64,000 nt of DNA from Maridesulfovibrio zosterae DSM 11974 (GTDB lineage: Bacteria; Desulfobacterota; Desulfovibrionia; Desulfovibrionales; Desulfovibrionaceae): NCBI RefSeq assembly GCF_000425265.1, contig NZ_AUDC01000012.1, positions 431,080 to 495,079 of the forward strand, given 5' to 3'. The notes under the pieces are model-generated. The model searched no databases and was not told where the DNA came from. It saw only the letters and a program-made list of their open reading frames with translations. Position 1 is the first letter of the stretch, and each line of letters starts with the position of its first letter. Made by a program: the position numbers and the translations under genes. Of this stretch, positions 18,093 through 28,285 are shown piece by piece.

Positions 18093-18563
18093 TTAAAGCT
18101 TGCGTTTTATATACTCAGTGAAATCAACTTTCTTAATTTTGTACTCATCGTTAAAGTTCGGTGAAGAAATAAGAAATTCTGCTGAAGATCTATTGCTGGC
18201 TGTTGGGATGTTATAGAGAACTGCCAGACGAAGCAAGGCTTTTACGTCAACATCGTGCGGTTGCGGTTGCATGGGGTCCCAAAAAAAAATCAGAACATCA
18301 ATCTTCCCTTCAGCGATAAGGGCCCCAAGTTGCTGATCACCACCAAGTGGTCCGGATTTCAGTCGGTTTACTGTTTTTAACTTGTGATTGCCGGAAGACT
18401 CAGAGGCCATTTTATTAAACAATTTTTCAACAAGCCCGCCAGTAGTACCGGTCGCGACCAGATTATGAGGGGAAAGTGCCTCAAAATTACATGCTACAAA
18501 ATCAAGCAACTCATTTTTACAATTATCATGGGCCACGACTGCGATACTTTTTGCTGTATGCAT
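18093..18563 (-). CDS. mgsA: Methylglyoxal synthase
   Basis: A 156-residue cytoplasmic enzyme that converts dihydroxyacetone phosphate to methylglyoxal and phosphate, a bypass used when sugar phosphates accumulate. All family signatures are present: VAHDNCKNELL, LVATGTTGG, SGPLGGDQQLGALI with catalytic Asp76, and DPMQPQPHDVDVKALLRLA with Asp96 and His103. The length is normal. A terminator follows and the nearest upstream gene is separate, so it is monocistronic. Confidence 0.96.
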   Translation of the reverse strand: MHTAKSIAVVAHDNCKNELLDFVACNFEALSPHNLVATGTTGGLVEKLFNKMASESSGNHKLKTVNRLKSGPLGGDQQLGALIAEGKIDVLIFFWDPMQPQPHDVDVKALLRLAVLYNIPTASNRSSAEFLISSPNFNDEYKIKKVDFTEYIKRKL

Positions 18564-18706
18564 CAGGATTTAACCTCTTTCTAAGTTTGATTAGATATAC
18601 CCAGCAGCTAGCATGGCCAAGAGTGAATGTCACTTGCCTAGTGTAGCAAATGTGTTAAATTTTTAACTCAACATAATCCCCTTATTCAACTTGAAACAGA
18701 AAAAAA

Positions 18707-19072
18707 TTATGCTGATGTACTAAATTGCTCCTCCCATTCTTTAATTTTAAATCCGATAAGTACAAAATCATCAGCGACAAGCAAAGGTCGCTTAATAAGC
18801 ATTCCGTCTGTTGAAATAAGATCGAACACTTCTCTGTCAGATAAACTTCCGATTGTTTCCTTCAAGCCTAATTCCCTATATTTTTTACCATTGGTATTCA
18901 CAAATTTTTTTTTATCAACGCCCGCAATCTTTTGCCACATAAGAAGTTCCACTGCAGTAGGAGTTTCCTTCATCATATGGCGAACAACAAAATCAACACC
19001 CCTCACTTCAAGCCAGGCCTTGGCTTTTCGTGAAGTACTACAACTTGGATAATGAACCAAAATTAACGACAT
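18707..19072 (-). CDS. ArsC/Spx-family thioredoxin-fold protein
   Basis: A 121-residue protein of the ArsC/Spx/YffB family. The N-terminal strand LVHYPSCSTSRKAKAWLE holds the active cysteine with Ser rather than Cys at +3. MMKETPTAVELLMW and the C-terminal block DGMLIKRPLLVADDFVLIGFKIKEWEE are diagnostic. It could be an arsenate reductase-like or redox-regulatory protein. No ars transporter or regulator is nearby, so an arsenic role is not supported by context. The start overlaps no other gene and has a weak ribosome-binding site. Confidence 0.85.
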   Translation of the reverse strand: MSLILVHYPSCSTSRKAKAWLEVRGVDFVVRHMMKETPTAVELLMWQKIAGVDKKKFVNTNGKKYRELGLKETIGSLSDREVFDLISTDGMLIKRPLLVADDFVLIGFKIKEWEEQFSTSA

Positions 19073-19250
19073 ATTATCTCCATATTATAAGATCATTATG
19101 ATCCTGTACCTCGCCAACCATCAATACCGCAATAAATTATATCAAAAACTTAAAGTTTAACATTGAGTAATCAGTTTTCTTTCTTTGTTCTTTTTCCAAA
19201 TTTATGTATATAGTTATTTATAAAAATTTTTTTTATATAGGAGGCAGACA

Positions 19251-20393
19251 ATGAACAGTTTTAGATATGTTAACCACAAAATTTTGGTGCTTAGTTTAAT
19301 ATTACTGTGCTTGCTACTGTTCTCATGTTCAGATGCTCCTATTCTACTCGGTTTTGCAGGCACTTTAAAAGGAAAATACTCTGACCTTGGAGTTCAAGGA
19401 AGAAACGGAGCAATACTAGCAGTAGAAGAAATAAATGCAGCAGGAGGAGTTGACGGGAGAAGACTGGAGCTAATTGTTCGCGATGATGAGAACACCAGTG
19501 AAGGCGCAATAAAAGTTGACCGAGAGCTTATCAAGGCTGGTGTTTCAGCAATTATCGGTCATATGACAAGTGTTCAATCAACAGCAGCTCTGACAGAGAT
19601 TAAAGGAAACGAGGTTATATTTATTTCTCCTACGACTTCCACCAACCTCATACAAGGCATTAAAGACAACTTTTTCAGAGTCATCCCAACCCTTACTGAT
19701 TTATCGGAAAGCCTCGCCAAGTATGCTGTAAAAAAACTTGGAAAGAAAAAAGTAGCTGTTCTCTGGGACAGATCGAATAAACCTTTCACTGGGCCATATA
19801 AAGATACTTTCATAAAATCTTTCACTAGAAATGGAGGTAAAGTTGTTGGAGAAGTTGACTTCAGCTCATATAGCGGCCCGGTAAACTGGCAAGAAATTAT
19901 GGATAAACTGAAAAAATTAAATCCTGATTCTGTAGTTGTGATTACAGCAGCCCGCGATCTGGCTGTTTTTGCGCAACATTCTAAACTTAGTAATACAGGT
20001 TGGACAATTTTAAGCAGCATGTGGGGATATACTAAAGAACTGGTTCAAACGGGTGGGAAAAGTGTAGAAGGAGTTTTTTTCTCAGTCCATTTTGCTGAAG
20101 ATAATCATGATCCCGAGTATGAAAACTTTAAAAATAGATTCGTTAAACGGTTTGGCTGGTCGCCAAACTTTGCAGCTGCTTTCGGCTACGAAGCGGTGCA
20201 GGTTTTTGCGGAAGCTATCAAAAAAAATGGTGGCAGTACAAAAGAATTAGCCAAAGTTATACCGGGATTGACTTTCAAAAATAGCGTTGTAGGACCGTTT
20301 ACCATTGACGAGTTTGGTGATGTCAAAGGAGCTGGGCACATTGTAACTGTTAAAAATGGTGAATTCACAACAGTTTTCAAGGACGGAAAATGA
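19251..20393 (+). CDS. LivJ-type periplasmic binding lipoprotein, paired with sensor kinase
   Basis: A 380-residue protein of the branched-chain amino-acid binding-protein type (PBP type 1). A lipoprotein signal ends at LLLFSCSD, placing the acylated cysteine near residue 26. GFAGTLKGKYSDLGVQGRNGAILAVEEIN and VDGRRLELIVRDDENTSEGA are classic family segments. AGGAGG precedes the ATG. The stop overlaps the start of the histidine kinase gene by four bases (ATGA), so the two are translationally coupled. No ABC permease or ATPase gene is adjacent. This suggests that the protein presents a ligand to the kinase rather than feeding a transporter (inference). Confidence 0.85.
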   Translation: MNSFRYVNHKILVLSLILLCLLLFSCSDAPILLGFAGTLKGKYSDLGVQGRNGAILAVEEINAAGGVDGRRLELIVRDDENTSEGAIKVDRELIKAGVSAIIGHMTSVQSTAALTEIKGNEVIFISPTTSTNLIQGIKDNFFRVIPTLTDLSESLAKYAVKKLGKKKVAVLWDRSNKPFTGPYKDTFIKSFTRNGGKVVGEVDFSSYSGPVNWQEIMDKLKKLNPDSVVVITAARDLAVFAQHSKLSNTGWTILSSMWGYTKELVQTGGKSVEGVFFSVHFAEDNHDPEYENFKNRFVKRFGWSPNFAAAFGYEAVQVFAEAIKKNGGSTKELAKVIPGLTFKNSVVGPFTIDEFGDVKGAGHIVTVKNGEFTTVFKDGK

Positions 20394-22585
20394 ACAGGAC
20401 TTCTCTTGTAATAATTTTTCATAAGAAATTAATTCAATGGATTCTTGTTCCGGGATTATTAATGGGGACTCTTATTGTTTCCATCATCGGGATCAATCAA
20501 ATGGAGGTTATGGAGCGCGAAATAATACAACTTTCAAAGTCTCTCTCTAAAAACGTAAACTTTTATATAGACGGAGCAGAGGATGTATTGCGCTCTGTGG
20601 CGATAATGAGTGACAATAATAGCCTTGAAGGCAGTAGTAAATACTTTGAAGGACTCCATAGTAGTTTCAGCAGATTTGAAAGGCTTATTCTTTTAGACAA
20701 AGACGAAAACATAATTTCAGTTGCTCCGCAGGGAATTAAAGGCGTTGATTTTCCTATAAGATTTCGTAATTCAGGTATAAATAAGCATATTCTTACCTCT
20801 CCCATTATTTCTCCCCACTCTGGAAAACTCGTCGTTTACATCAGTATTCCAATTGAATCTGGAGGAAAGATCGTTGCAGAACTAAGCCTCGATGCACTAC
20901 AAGAATTTATATACGGCTTCTTGTCACCTAACAGAATCATTATTTTAACGGATTCATACGGGAACCTCATTGCCCACCCAGACAGAGAACGTGTTCGCAC
21001 CCAATCCAATATAGGCTCGCTGGATCTTTTTAAAAAAAACCAGATTTCAGAAAAGGGAGAGTTCTATAAAGCTAATGGCAAACTCTACTTCGGAAATGTT
21101 TCAAGCATACCCGGAACAGGCTGGAAACTTCTTGTGGCATGTACTGCAAAATACATGTTTGAGCCTGTCATAGCTCTAGCCTTGATAATATGTATACTTA
21201 TCACTTGCTTTTTTCTAATTTTACTTCTTGCCTTAAAAAAAGAATTCAAAATTAGAATTGTCACTCCTATAATGAGCTTTATTAGAAAGCTTTCTGAAGT
21301 AGCTAAAGGTAATTATCCTACTCCAAACTCTCAGGAAAACGTTTTTTTGGAACTACATGAGTTAGGAAAAGTATTTGACGGAATGTCCTTAAAAGTCCGT
21401 GAACGTGAACAGGAACTTCGTATTTCTAAAACGTTTTTTCAAAGTATAATAGACTCTATGCCTTCGGCTGTTCTCTGGATTGATGAAAACATGATAGTAA
21501 GCCAGTATAACAAAAAAGCTATCGAAATATTCGGAGACGGAACAACTGAAATAGCTCCACAAGATATTCATGCATTTTTCTCAAGTAATGAGGAGATATC
21601 CAAAACAATCGAGCAAGCCGTAGCACATAATAACACTCAAACTCTGGAAAGCAGGAGTGTCAATAACAAATCGATTGAGCTATATGATATAACGATATTT
21701 CCTTTACTGGGATCAGAGGTAAAAGGAATGATTGTACGAATGGATGATGTTACTGCTCGCATTCGTATGGAAGAAATCATGGTCCAGACTGAAAAGATGA
21801 TGTCGGTAGGAGGACTGGCTGCTGGAATGGCCCATGAAATAAACAATCCCTTAGGCAGTATCATGCAAGGTGCTCAAAATCTTGAACGCAGGTTCTCTCC
21901 CCAAATAGAAGCTAATGTTGAAGCAGCGCAAAGTGTAGGATGTTCATTGGAAATTTTACAAGAATACCTGACCATAAGAAGAATAAACCATATCATCACC
22001 GGAATAAAAGATTCTGGGCTCCGTGCAGCAGGTATTGTCTCCAATATGCTGGAATTCAGTAAACCAGGTAAAGAGATGATTGTATCATCCAATGTTGAGA
22101 AACTAATTGAAACAGCGCTCCAACTTGCCGCTAACGATTACGACCTCAAGAAAAAATATGATTTCCTTCATATCAAAATCAATAAAAAATTTGCACCTGA
22201 TATCCCTGAAATAAAGTGCTCGAGAACAGAAATTGAGCAAGTTCTTTTCAACCTCTTTAAAAATGCAGCCCAGGCCATGTATAAACATGGATTCTCAGGC
22301 AAAGAACCATGTATTTGTATCAGAACACAAAGAATGCGAGACGGGGTTAGCATTGAAGTCGAAGATAATGGTCCGGGAATAAAGGCAGAAGAGCGTAAAA
22401 GAGTCTTTGAACCGTTCTTCACCACCAAATCATCAGATGGAGGAACTGGACTGGGACTCTCCGTTTCTTACTTCATCATAACCCAGAACCACGGTGGCAC
22501 ATTTACTGTGGAGCCAACCCCGGAAAACGGAACCAGATTCAGAATTTATCTGCCTTTCATAAAGCCAGACAAAAGATCTTGCTGA
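20390..22585 (+). CDS. Membrane sensor histidine kinase (dCache-HAMP-PAS-HisKA-HATPase)
   Basis: A 731-residue kinase. TM1 (about 13-35), an extracytoplasmic double-Cache sensor (about 40-255), TM2 (257-284), HAMP, PAS (about 345-460), then the phosphoacceptor motif GMAHEINNPLG with His482. The ATP-binding part has FNLFKNAAQAM (N box), DNGPGI (G1), FEPFFTTK and GTGLGLS. There is no receiver domain and no response regulator beside it. It overlaps the preceding binding-protein gene by four bases and probably senses that protein's ligand. Its kinase core closely resembles that of the kinase at 46441-48696, including the spacer after the H box, so the two are paralogues. The 277 bp after it hold no gene. 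Confidence 0.9.
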   Translation: MNRTSLVIIFHKKLIQWILVPGLLMGTLIVSIIGINQMEVMEREIIQLSKSLSKNVNFYIDGAEDVLRSVAIMSDNNSLEGSSKYFEGLHSSFSRFERLILLDKDENIISVAPQGIKGVDFPIRFRNSGINKHILTSPIISPHSGKLVVYISIPIESGGKIVAELSLDALQEFIYGFLSPNRIIILTDSYGNLIAHPDRERVRTQSNIGSLDLFKKNQISEKGEFYKANGKLYFGNVSSIPGTGWKLLVACTAKYMFEPVIALALIICILITCFFLILLLALKKEFKIRIVTPIMSFIRKLSEVAKGNYPTPNSQENVFLELHELGKVFDGMSLKVREREQELRISKTFFQSIIDSMPSAVLWIDENMIVSQYNKKAIEIFGDGTTEIAPQDIHAFFSSNEEISKTIEQAVAHNNTQTLESRSVNNKSIELYDITIFPLLGSEVKGMIVRMDDVTARIRMEEIMVQTEKMMSVGGLAAGMAHEINNPLGSIMQGAQNLERRFSPQIEANVEAAQSVGCSLEILQEYLTIRRINHIITGIKDSGLRAAGIVSNMLEFSKPGKEMIVSSNVEKLIETALQLAANDYDLKKKYDFLHIKINKKFAPDIPEIKCSRTEIEQVLFNLFKNAAQAMYKHGFSGKEPCICIRTQRMRDGVSIEVEDNGPGIKAEERKRVFEPFFTTKSSDGGTGLGLSVSYFIITQNHGGTFTVEPTPENGTRFRIYLPFIKPDKRSC

Positions 22586-22862
22586 CTGGAGCAAGCATAA
22601 TCAGACTAAAACTTCTCAGGACTGCTCAGCAGCATGAAGAGGTGGAAGTAGCAGTGTTGAAAAATAAGAGAATCTTCTTTTTTAAAAAGCTACAATGATA
22701 TGCGGAAAACCAGCACACCTTCACACCTTTTTTGATTCTCAACTCTTTCAAGCTAAGTTAAAAAAATAACTAAACTATGTTTCATCAATAATTGCTGAAT
22801 TAAAAGAATCCGTTTATACAAATAATAGTTCTATAAACTTCAGACTTAGAAAGGAATTAAAC

Positions 22863-23747
22863 ATGAATGGAGCAGAAAAAAGCGTTGCTGATGCAGTTTC
22901 TGGATTTCAACTCGACTTTTTGAATACTGGTTTCTTAAGCAATCTTGCAAATGATGCTATTGCTTTTATCAGTATTAACGGACTACGAATTATTGTAGCA
23001 CTTCTAGTCCTTTTCATTGGAAGAATTGTTTCTAAACAATTATCAGTAATTACCGAAAAAATAATGATAAAGGCCAAAGTAGATGAGATTCTGACATCAT
23101 TTATTAAGGCAATTATATACTACGTGCTTCTTGCCGCATTTGTAGTTGCTGCACTTGGGCAAGCAGGAATCAACATAACTTCATTTCTCGCTGTATTAGG
23201 TGCAGCTGGTTTGGCTGTAGGTCTGGCACTAAAAGATACTCTTTCCAATTTTGCAGCAGGTGTTATGCTTATTCTGCTTCGCCTGTTCAAAAAAGGAGAT
23301 TATGTCACTATAGCCGGAACATCTGGTACAGTGCAGGAGCTTTCAGCTTTTTTTACAGATCTTTCTACTCCTGATAATCAGAGAGTAGTAATTCCAAACT
23401 CATCAATTTTAAAATCTGTGATTATCAACACAACGGCTCGCCCGAGGAGACGTATCGATTTGGTCATAGGAATTGGATACAACGATGACATTCCTAAAGC
23501 TAAGGAAATCATTCATGAAGTAATTGCAGCAGACAGTCGGTTGCTGAAAGATCCGGCACCTGCTGTTATGGTAGGAGAACTGGGAGCATCAAGTGTTGAT
23601 ATTCTTGTACGTCCGTGGGTAAAAACTTCTGAATACTTTTCAACTAAATGCGCTCTTCTTGAACAGATTAAGATTTCATTCGATAAAGCAGGTATTTCAA
23701 TACCTTACCCCCAGACGGATGTACATTTATACAAAACAGAGGAATAA
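22863..23747 (+). CDS. Small-conductance mechanosensitive channel, MscS family
   Basis: A 294-residue inner-membrane channel that opens under membrane tension to relieve osmotic shock. Three N-terminal membrane segments end in the pore-lining TM3 (SFLAVLGAAGLAVGLALKDTLSNFAAG), followed by the beta-domain (FKKGDYVTIAGTSGTVQEL) and alpha/beta domain. The size matches E. coli MscS (286). The AAGGAATT before the ATG is an acceptable ribosome-binding site. It has its own terminator. Confidence 0.94.
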   Translation: MNGAEKSVADAVSGFQLDFLNTGFLSNLANDAIAFISINGLRIIVALLVLFIGRIVSKQLSVITEKIMIKAKVDEILTSFIKAIIYYVLLAAFVVAALGQAGINITSFLAVLGAAGLAVGLALKDTLSNFAAGVMLILLRLFKKGDYVTIAGTSGTVQELSAFFTDLSTPDNQRVVIPNSSILKSVIINTTARPRRRIDLVIGIGYNDDIPKAKEIIHEVIAADSRLLKDPAPAVMVGELGASSVDILVRPWVKTSEYFSTKCALLEQIKISFDKAGISIPYPQTDVHLYKTEE

Positions 23748-23781
23748 CAGGCTCTCTAACTTCAGCACATTCCAATAACAA

Positions 23782-23809
23782 GGGGCATCCTGAAAAACAG
23801 GATGCCCTT
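23782..23809. terminator. Terminator between MscS and DUF6653 genes
   Basis: The stem GGGCATCCTG / CAGGATGCCC with five A in the loop is followed by TTATTT, between two convergent genes. Confidence 0.8.
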
Positions 23810-23845
23810 ATTTAAAATTTTTGCTCACCACAAAACTGTTGCGAC

Positions 23846-24355
23846 TCAATAGTCCCAGCTTTTGTATACATCATTATTGTTTTTCATATCTTCATAGAGC
23901 CAGACCATTCGATCCAGAAACCAACTCTTGCCTATATAAGCCAAAAAAACTCCTAGGGTTACACCCCATATGGAATAATAAATTGTTGCCCATATAGTCA
24001 AAGCCATCCCAACCGATGAAATAGTATTCAATATTCCATGTAAGGGAGTCCTGTGTTTTTCCGGTATCTGTATCCTGTCTCGATTTAAGAAAACTCTTTC
24101 ACCAAGAACAGCTTTTGATGCCCAGCTCTTTGTGGATTTTGGTTTATTAAACAGTATAGGATTAAAAAACATCCATAGTATCGAAAAAGCTCCAGGGACC
24201 ACACACCACCAACCAATCCATACTCTGCTCCAGAAACTGATGACTATAATTGGTAAGACAGAATATCGCGTCCAGACACTAATCGGATTAGCATGTTTCA
24301 TCCAGTTCTCGTCGTCTAGCTTGAAAAAAAATGCAATTTTACGTTCTAAAGTCAT
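23846..24355 (-). CDS. DUF6653-like membrane protein
   Basis: A 169-residue protein with the opening WMKHANPISVWTRY, matching the W-x-x-HANP-x-S-x-W-TR signature that I associate with DUF6653 membrane proteins. Three or four hydrophobic segments are visible (VLPIIVISFW, WWCVVPGAFSILWMFF, ISSVGMALTIWATIYYSIWGVTLGVFLAYIG). The central FNKPKSTKSWASKAVLGERVFLNR loop is cytoplasmic-looking. The function of the family is unknown. It is convergent with MscS and not in an operon. Confidence 0.65.
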   Translation of the reverse strand: MTLERKIAFFFKLDDENWMKHANPISVWTRYSVLPIIVISFWSRVWIGWWCVVPGAFSILWMFFNPILFNKPKSTKSWASKAVLGERVFLNRDRIQIPEKHRTPLHGILNTISSVGMALTIWATIYYSIWGVTLGVFLAYIGKSWFLDRMVWLYEDMKNNNDVYKSWDY

Positions 24356-24805
24356 TTATCTTCACGCCTCTTTCCTGTTTTAAGACTAAGAGAATATACC
24401 ATAGCGGACTGTCCAGCTAGCTTTCAGTTCTTCCCTCTGCCTGGCAATGTTATTGTTATAATACAGATCACTTAAATAATTAACATAAAAATTTGTTTGA
24501 CAAAAATAGACATACCCATGCTATGAGAAAAATTAAATATTATAGATTCATATCTATGATCGAATCATAATATCACTACATGATGAAAAACTAAAATTTT
24601 AATGTAGCTGAAAATTGAGAGCAAATCATTGCTCATCATAATAATCGGGATGTAATTCTGCACAGGTAAAATAGCTTAACAATATAGTTTGGAGCTATTT
24701 ATACCGAAAAAATATAAAGATTTACTATTCTGTCAATCGAGACGTAACGGTTAAAAGACTTACCTAATAGTCAGAAACAACTTTTACACTGATATCGGAG
24801 CTTAA
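24356..24805. other. Intergenic region, 450 bp, no gene seen
   Basis: AT-rich sequence upstream of the exported DUF59 operon. A TTGACA at 24497-24502 has no well-placed -10 hexamer, so no promoter is called. No RNA gene or dyad stands out. Confidence 0.4.
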
Positions 24806-25300
24806 ATGTCTGCATATATCCGTCGACTACATTTATTTCTAAATCGTGAAAGTTCGGTATCTTTTTTTTATCTCTTTATATTTATTTCTTTTCTATTTTC
24901 TATATGTCCAACTGTATATGCTGACAATTCAACAATAAGCAGTGCTATGCAAAAAACAGATCAAAACACTTCATTTTCACTTACAACCGGAAGTACATGT
25001 GAAAAACAGATATTGTTAGCCTTAAAAGAAATTAAAGACCCCGAACTTAACATCAATATAGTTGATCTTGGCCTATTGAAAGAACTCAATTGTCCAAATG
25101 AAAGTGATGACATTTCAATAACTATAATTATGACTTCTCCGTTTTGCCCATACATAAAAACAATTGTTGAAGATATTCGTACTGCTGCAAGCAAGATATC
25201 TCCCAATAAAAAAACCAAAATCATTGTGGACACCAAAACAAGGTGGAAAGCATCACGTATGAGTAAGGAAGGACGCAAGCAGCTTTGGGGTGAACAATGA
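24806..25300 (+). CDS. Exported MIP18/DUF59-domain protein
   Basis: A 164-residue protein whose C-terminal 95 residues form a DUF59 (MIP18/PaaD/SufT-like) domain: LLALKEIKDPELNINIVDLGLLKEL, then ITIIMTSPFCPYIKTIVEDIRTA. DUF59 proteins normally act in the cytoplasm in iron-sulfur cluster assembly. The Thr-Ser-Pro-x-Cys-Pro motif is kept. Unusually, the first 39 residues are a long hydrophobic export signal (VSFFYLFIFISFLFSICPTVYA). The stop overlaps the start of the next gene (ATGA), a DsbD/TauE-like membrane protein, and a chemoreceptor follows at once. A periplasmic thiol or metal role is inferred. The start has no strong ribosome-binding site. Confidence 0.75.
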   Translation: MSAYIRRLHLFLNRESSVSFFYLFIFISFLFSICPTVYADNSTISSAMQKTDQNTSFSLTTGSTCEKQILLALKEIKDPELNINIVDLGLLKELNCPNESDDISITIIMTSPFCPYIKTIVEDIRTAASKISPNKKTKIIVDTKTRWKASRMSKEGRKQLWGEQ

Positions 25301-25923
25301 TTGTTCAGGCTCTTTCCCTTGGAGCTTCAGCCGGACTGTATTGCATGGTTACATGTGCACCAACGTTGGCTCCACTCATCCTTTCTTCCCCTCAAAAAGG
25401 AATACAATCAGGCCTGCTTCAGGTTTTAACATTTCTTGGGGGAAGACTTTTTGCGTACTGTATGCTGGGTGTGCTTGCCGGTGTAGCTGGTCGTATCGGA
25501 CAAGAAAATTTCACTCAAAGCAATGTTTTACTGGCAGGATCACAAATTGCTTTGGGAGCTCTGCTCATAGCTCAAGCTTTTTACAGCTGTTCCAAGAAGA
25601 CATGCCCGGGTAAAAGCATGCTTTTCGGTACGAGAAAGACTATTTTTATAGCCGGTTTCTTAAATAGTTTAGTCCTATGCCCCCCTATCTTACTGGCTTT
25701 TAGCGTGGCTATGGAAAAGGGAAGTCCATTGCAAGGACTCTTGTTTTTCTTATTCTTTTTTCTGGCTACATCGATATACGTATTACCATTTTCTTTGGCA
25801 GCCATCAGAATCAATCCTATAGTTTTAAAACAACTTTCGCGGGTGGTCTGTGTTTGTACAGGTTGCTTTTTTATATATCGTGGTCTGTCATTTCTTTTTT
25901 TAAAACAATATGTTGTCTATTAG
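25297..25923 (+). CDS. DsbD/TauE-like (DsbD_2 type) membrane protein
   Basis: A 208-residue protein with six hydrophobic segments in two repeats, resembling the DsbD_2/sulfite exporter TauE-SafE/UreH-type transmembrane family. Paired cysteines near prolines (LYCMVTCAP early, NSLVLCPPILLAF in the second repeat) look like the redox pair of DsbD/CcdA electron carriers. Further cysteines occur in YSCSKKTCPG and CVCTGC. Translation is coupled to the preceding exported DUF59 gene (four-base overlap), and the chemoreceptor starts ten bases after its stop. It may carry reducing equivalents across the membrane or export a small sulfur compound; sequence alone cannot decide. Confidence 0.7.
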   Translation: MIVQALSLGASAGLYCMVTCAPTLAPLILSSPQKGIQSGLLQVLTFLGGRLFAYCMLGVLAGVAGRIGQENFTQSNVLLAGSQIALGALLIAQAFYSCSKKTCPGKSMLFGTRKTIFIAGFLNSLVLCPPILLAFSVAMEKGSPLQGLLFFLFFFLATSIYVLPFSLAAIRINPIVLKQLSRVVCVCTGCFFIYRGLSFLFLKQYVVY

Positions 25924-25932
25924 GAGCGCGTC

Positions 25933-28245
25933 ATGAAATTTAAAACACAACTATTAGTTGGCAACGTCACAATTCTTTTTATAGTTCTTATTGGAAGTCT
26001 CTATATTTTCAAAGTCATGAGTGCTTATCTTGATGAAAATGAAAAACAAGCGGCTACAATAGAACTCATTCAGATTACTGGTGAGATAAAAAGTACCATG
26101 CATGCAATTGAGGCCGATGTACGAAATTATATGCTAACGGGAAAACAGGGCTACCTTGAACCATACAAAAAGCTTCAAAATAAGTACAAAACACTTACTG
26201 AACAAGCTGTTGCATTAAGCTCTGAAGTTGGCCTTGACGGGACAACACTCTCTGAAGCCCAAACACATATGAATGATTGGTATACAAAAGAAGCAGAGCC
26301 ATCAATCGCCGACCGCAAAAGACTGGATATGACCCCCGAAGAACGCTCTAAAACCATTGATACCGCCGATGGTAAATCTGGTGTGAAAGTGGCTGAAGTT
26401 CTTCCACCGGAAATGCTGAGAGAATTTCAGCGTTTATTCTCAAAAATGACTGGAATTGCCAACCTCATTGTTGAAAAAGACGGAACACCGGTAGATCTGC
26501 AAAGCTTTGATGAATTCAGCAGCTTTTGCTTCGGTCTTATCCGGCCAAATAAAGAAGGTGCTGCCAGATGTGCAGAAAACGACATCAATGGTGGGCGTGT
26601 AGCTAAAGAAACCGGCAAACCTTACGTATATGAATGTCATGCCGGCTTAGTTGACTTTGGAGTCCCAATCATTGTTGACGGCATACAAATCGGCTCATGG
26701 CTAGGCGGACAGGTTCTTACCAGCAAACCAGATTATGACAACTTTATTAAAATTGCTGACGAACTTGGTCTTGATCACGACGAAATGATCAAGGCTGTAA
26801 ATGAAGTACCGGTCCTTCCCCGTGAACAGGTTGACAGTGCCGCCGATTTTCTCCAGCTCATTGCCAATAGCCAGTCAGCTGTAGGTAATGTCAATCTGAT
26901 GTGGTCTAAAATCATTGCCCGCCTTGACTCCGGGGTTGGTAAAAAAATTCTGGATAATGCTCAGACAAAAGTTGCAGACTTTGTATCACAATTAAAGCAA
27001 AGACAGGCTCAAGAACAAAAAAAAATGGATGCATCATTAAAGAACATCAAAATTATGCTCCTTTTAGGAATCCTGATCATTGCTGCTCTTAGCATATTCA
27101 TCATAATGTTTAATAGAAAAATAATCGCCAATCAGATTGGCGGAGACCCGAATGATATAGCTGACATTGCTGCAAAGATAGCCAAAGGAGATGAAAACAT
27201 CTCTTTCCCAGATGAAAAGGAAGCCAAGGGAATCTATCTGGCTATAATTAAAATGCACTATACCCTTGGTGAGACATTCGCCGGAATGAAACGGGAACAA
27301 AAAGATGCTCAGGAAAGAGCTCTGATGGCCCAGAAAGCTCAGGAAGAAGCTGATATAGCCCGTCATGAAGCGGAAACAGCAAAACAGGATGGAATGCTGG
27401 CAGCAGCAACCACAATGGAAAAGATTGTTGTTCGCGTAGCTCAAGCGGCTCGCGGCCTTAGTACTCAGGTCAACGAAGTTTCTCATAGTTCAGAAGAACA
27501 GCAGCATCTGGCAACTGAAGCGAGTACGGCCATGACAGAAATGAATGCAACGGTAGCAGAGGTTGCCCAGAACGCCTCCGTTGCTGCCTCAGATGCTGAA
27601 AATGCCAGAGAGCAGGCAATTTCAGGCAACACGGCAATGTCCAATGTCGAAAAAGTTATTGAGTCTATTAACAAACAATTTGCCATCCTTGAAACTGAAT
27701 TAGACGGATTAGGTGATCGCGTAGGTGATATTCACTCAATTATGAACGTGATTTCAGACATTGCCGACCAGACGAATCTGCTGGCACTTAATGCGGCTAT
27801 TGAAGCTGCAAGGGCAGGAGATGCAGGTCGAGGATTCGCTGTAGTTGCAGATGAAGTTCGCAAGCTTGCTGAAAAAACAATGACAGCCACAGATGAAGTA
27901 TCACAAGCTGTCTCTGCCATCACCTCGGCAACCCAGAAAAATATTGACCATATGCATAATACTCGTACTGAAGTTGAAAATTCTACAACCATGGCCAATG
28001 AAGCCAGAGTGGTTCTGGACAATATTCTGGAGATTTCTGACAGAAATTACTCTCAGGCTCAAAACATTGCTACAGCCTCTGAAGAACAAGCCAGCAGCAC
28101 GGAAGAAATATCCCGTGTCATTGAAAACGTTAATACAACCTCCCTGCAAACAGCATCATCCATGCAGGAAGCAGCTGAGAATGTTAAAGAACTGGCTGGA
28201 CTGACTAAGGAATTAGAGGAACTAGTTCAAGAAATGAAAGGGTAA
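25933..28245 (+). CDS. Chemoreceptor with extracytoplasmic PocR-type sensor domain
   Basis: A 770-residue methyl-accepting chemotaxis protein. TM1 (7-29) is followed by a CHASE3-like helical segment (about 30-140) and a PocR-type domain (about 157-325: [59 protein letters not shown]). TM2 (about 373-396), a HAMP-like linker and the signalling coiled coil with tip [20 protein letters not shown] (about 614-633) follow. PocR domains usually lie in the cytoplasm; here one sits between the two membrane segments. The three conserved cysteines (FCFG, ARCAE, YECHAG) could bind a metal or thiol. AGGAG overlaps the stop of the upstream gene, so it belongs to the DUF59-DsbD-like operon. Confidence 0.88.
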   Translation: MKFKTQLLVGNVTILFIVLIGSLYIFKVMSAYLDENEKQAATIELIQITGEIKSTMHAIEADVRNYMLTGKQGYLEPYKKLQNKYKTLTEQAVALSSEVGLDGTTLSEAQTHMNDWYTKEAEPSIADRKRLDMTPEERSKTIDTADGKSGVKVAEVLPPEMLREFQRLFSKMTGIANLIVEKDGTPVDLQSFDEFSSFCFGLIRPNKEGAARCAENDINGGRVAKETGKPYVYECHAGLVDFGVPIIVDGIQIGSWLGGQVLTSKPDYDNFIKIADELGLDHDEMIKAVNEVPVLPREQVDSAADFLQLIANSQSAVGNVNLMWSKIIARLDSGVGKKILDNAQTKVADFVSQLKQRQAQEQKKMDASLKNIKIMLLLGILIIAALSIFIIMFNRKIIANQIGGDPNDIADIAAKIAKGDENISFPDEKEAKGIYLAIIKMHYTLGETFAGMKREQKDAQERALMAQKAQEEADIARHEAETAKQDGMLAAATTMEKIVVRVAQAARGLSTQVNEVSHSSEEQQHLATEASTAMTEMNATVAEVAQNASVAASDAENAREQAISGNTAMSNVEKVIESINKQFAILETELDGLGDRVGDIHSIMNVISDIADQTNLLALNAAIEAARAGDAGRGFAVVADEVRKLAEKTMTATDEVSQAVSAITSATQKNIDHMHNTRTEVENSTTMANEARVVLDNILEISDRNYSQAQNIATASEEQASSTEEISRVIENVNTTSLQTASSMQEAAENVKELAGLTKELEELVQEMKG

Positions 28246-28285
28246 TAAAATAATCTGCTAACATACAAGCCACTTAGTACAACAT

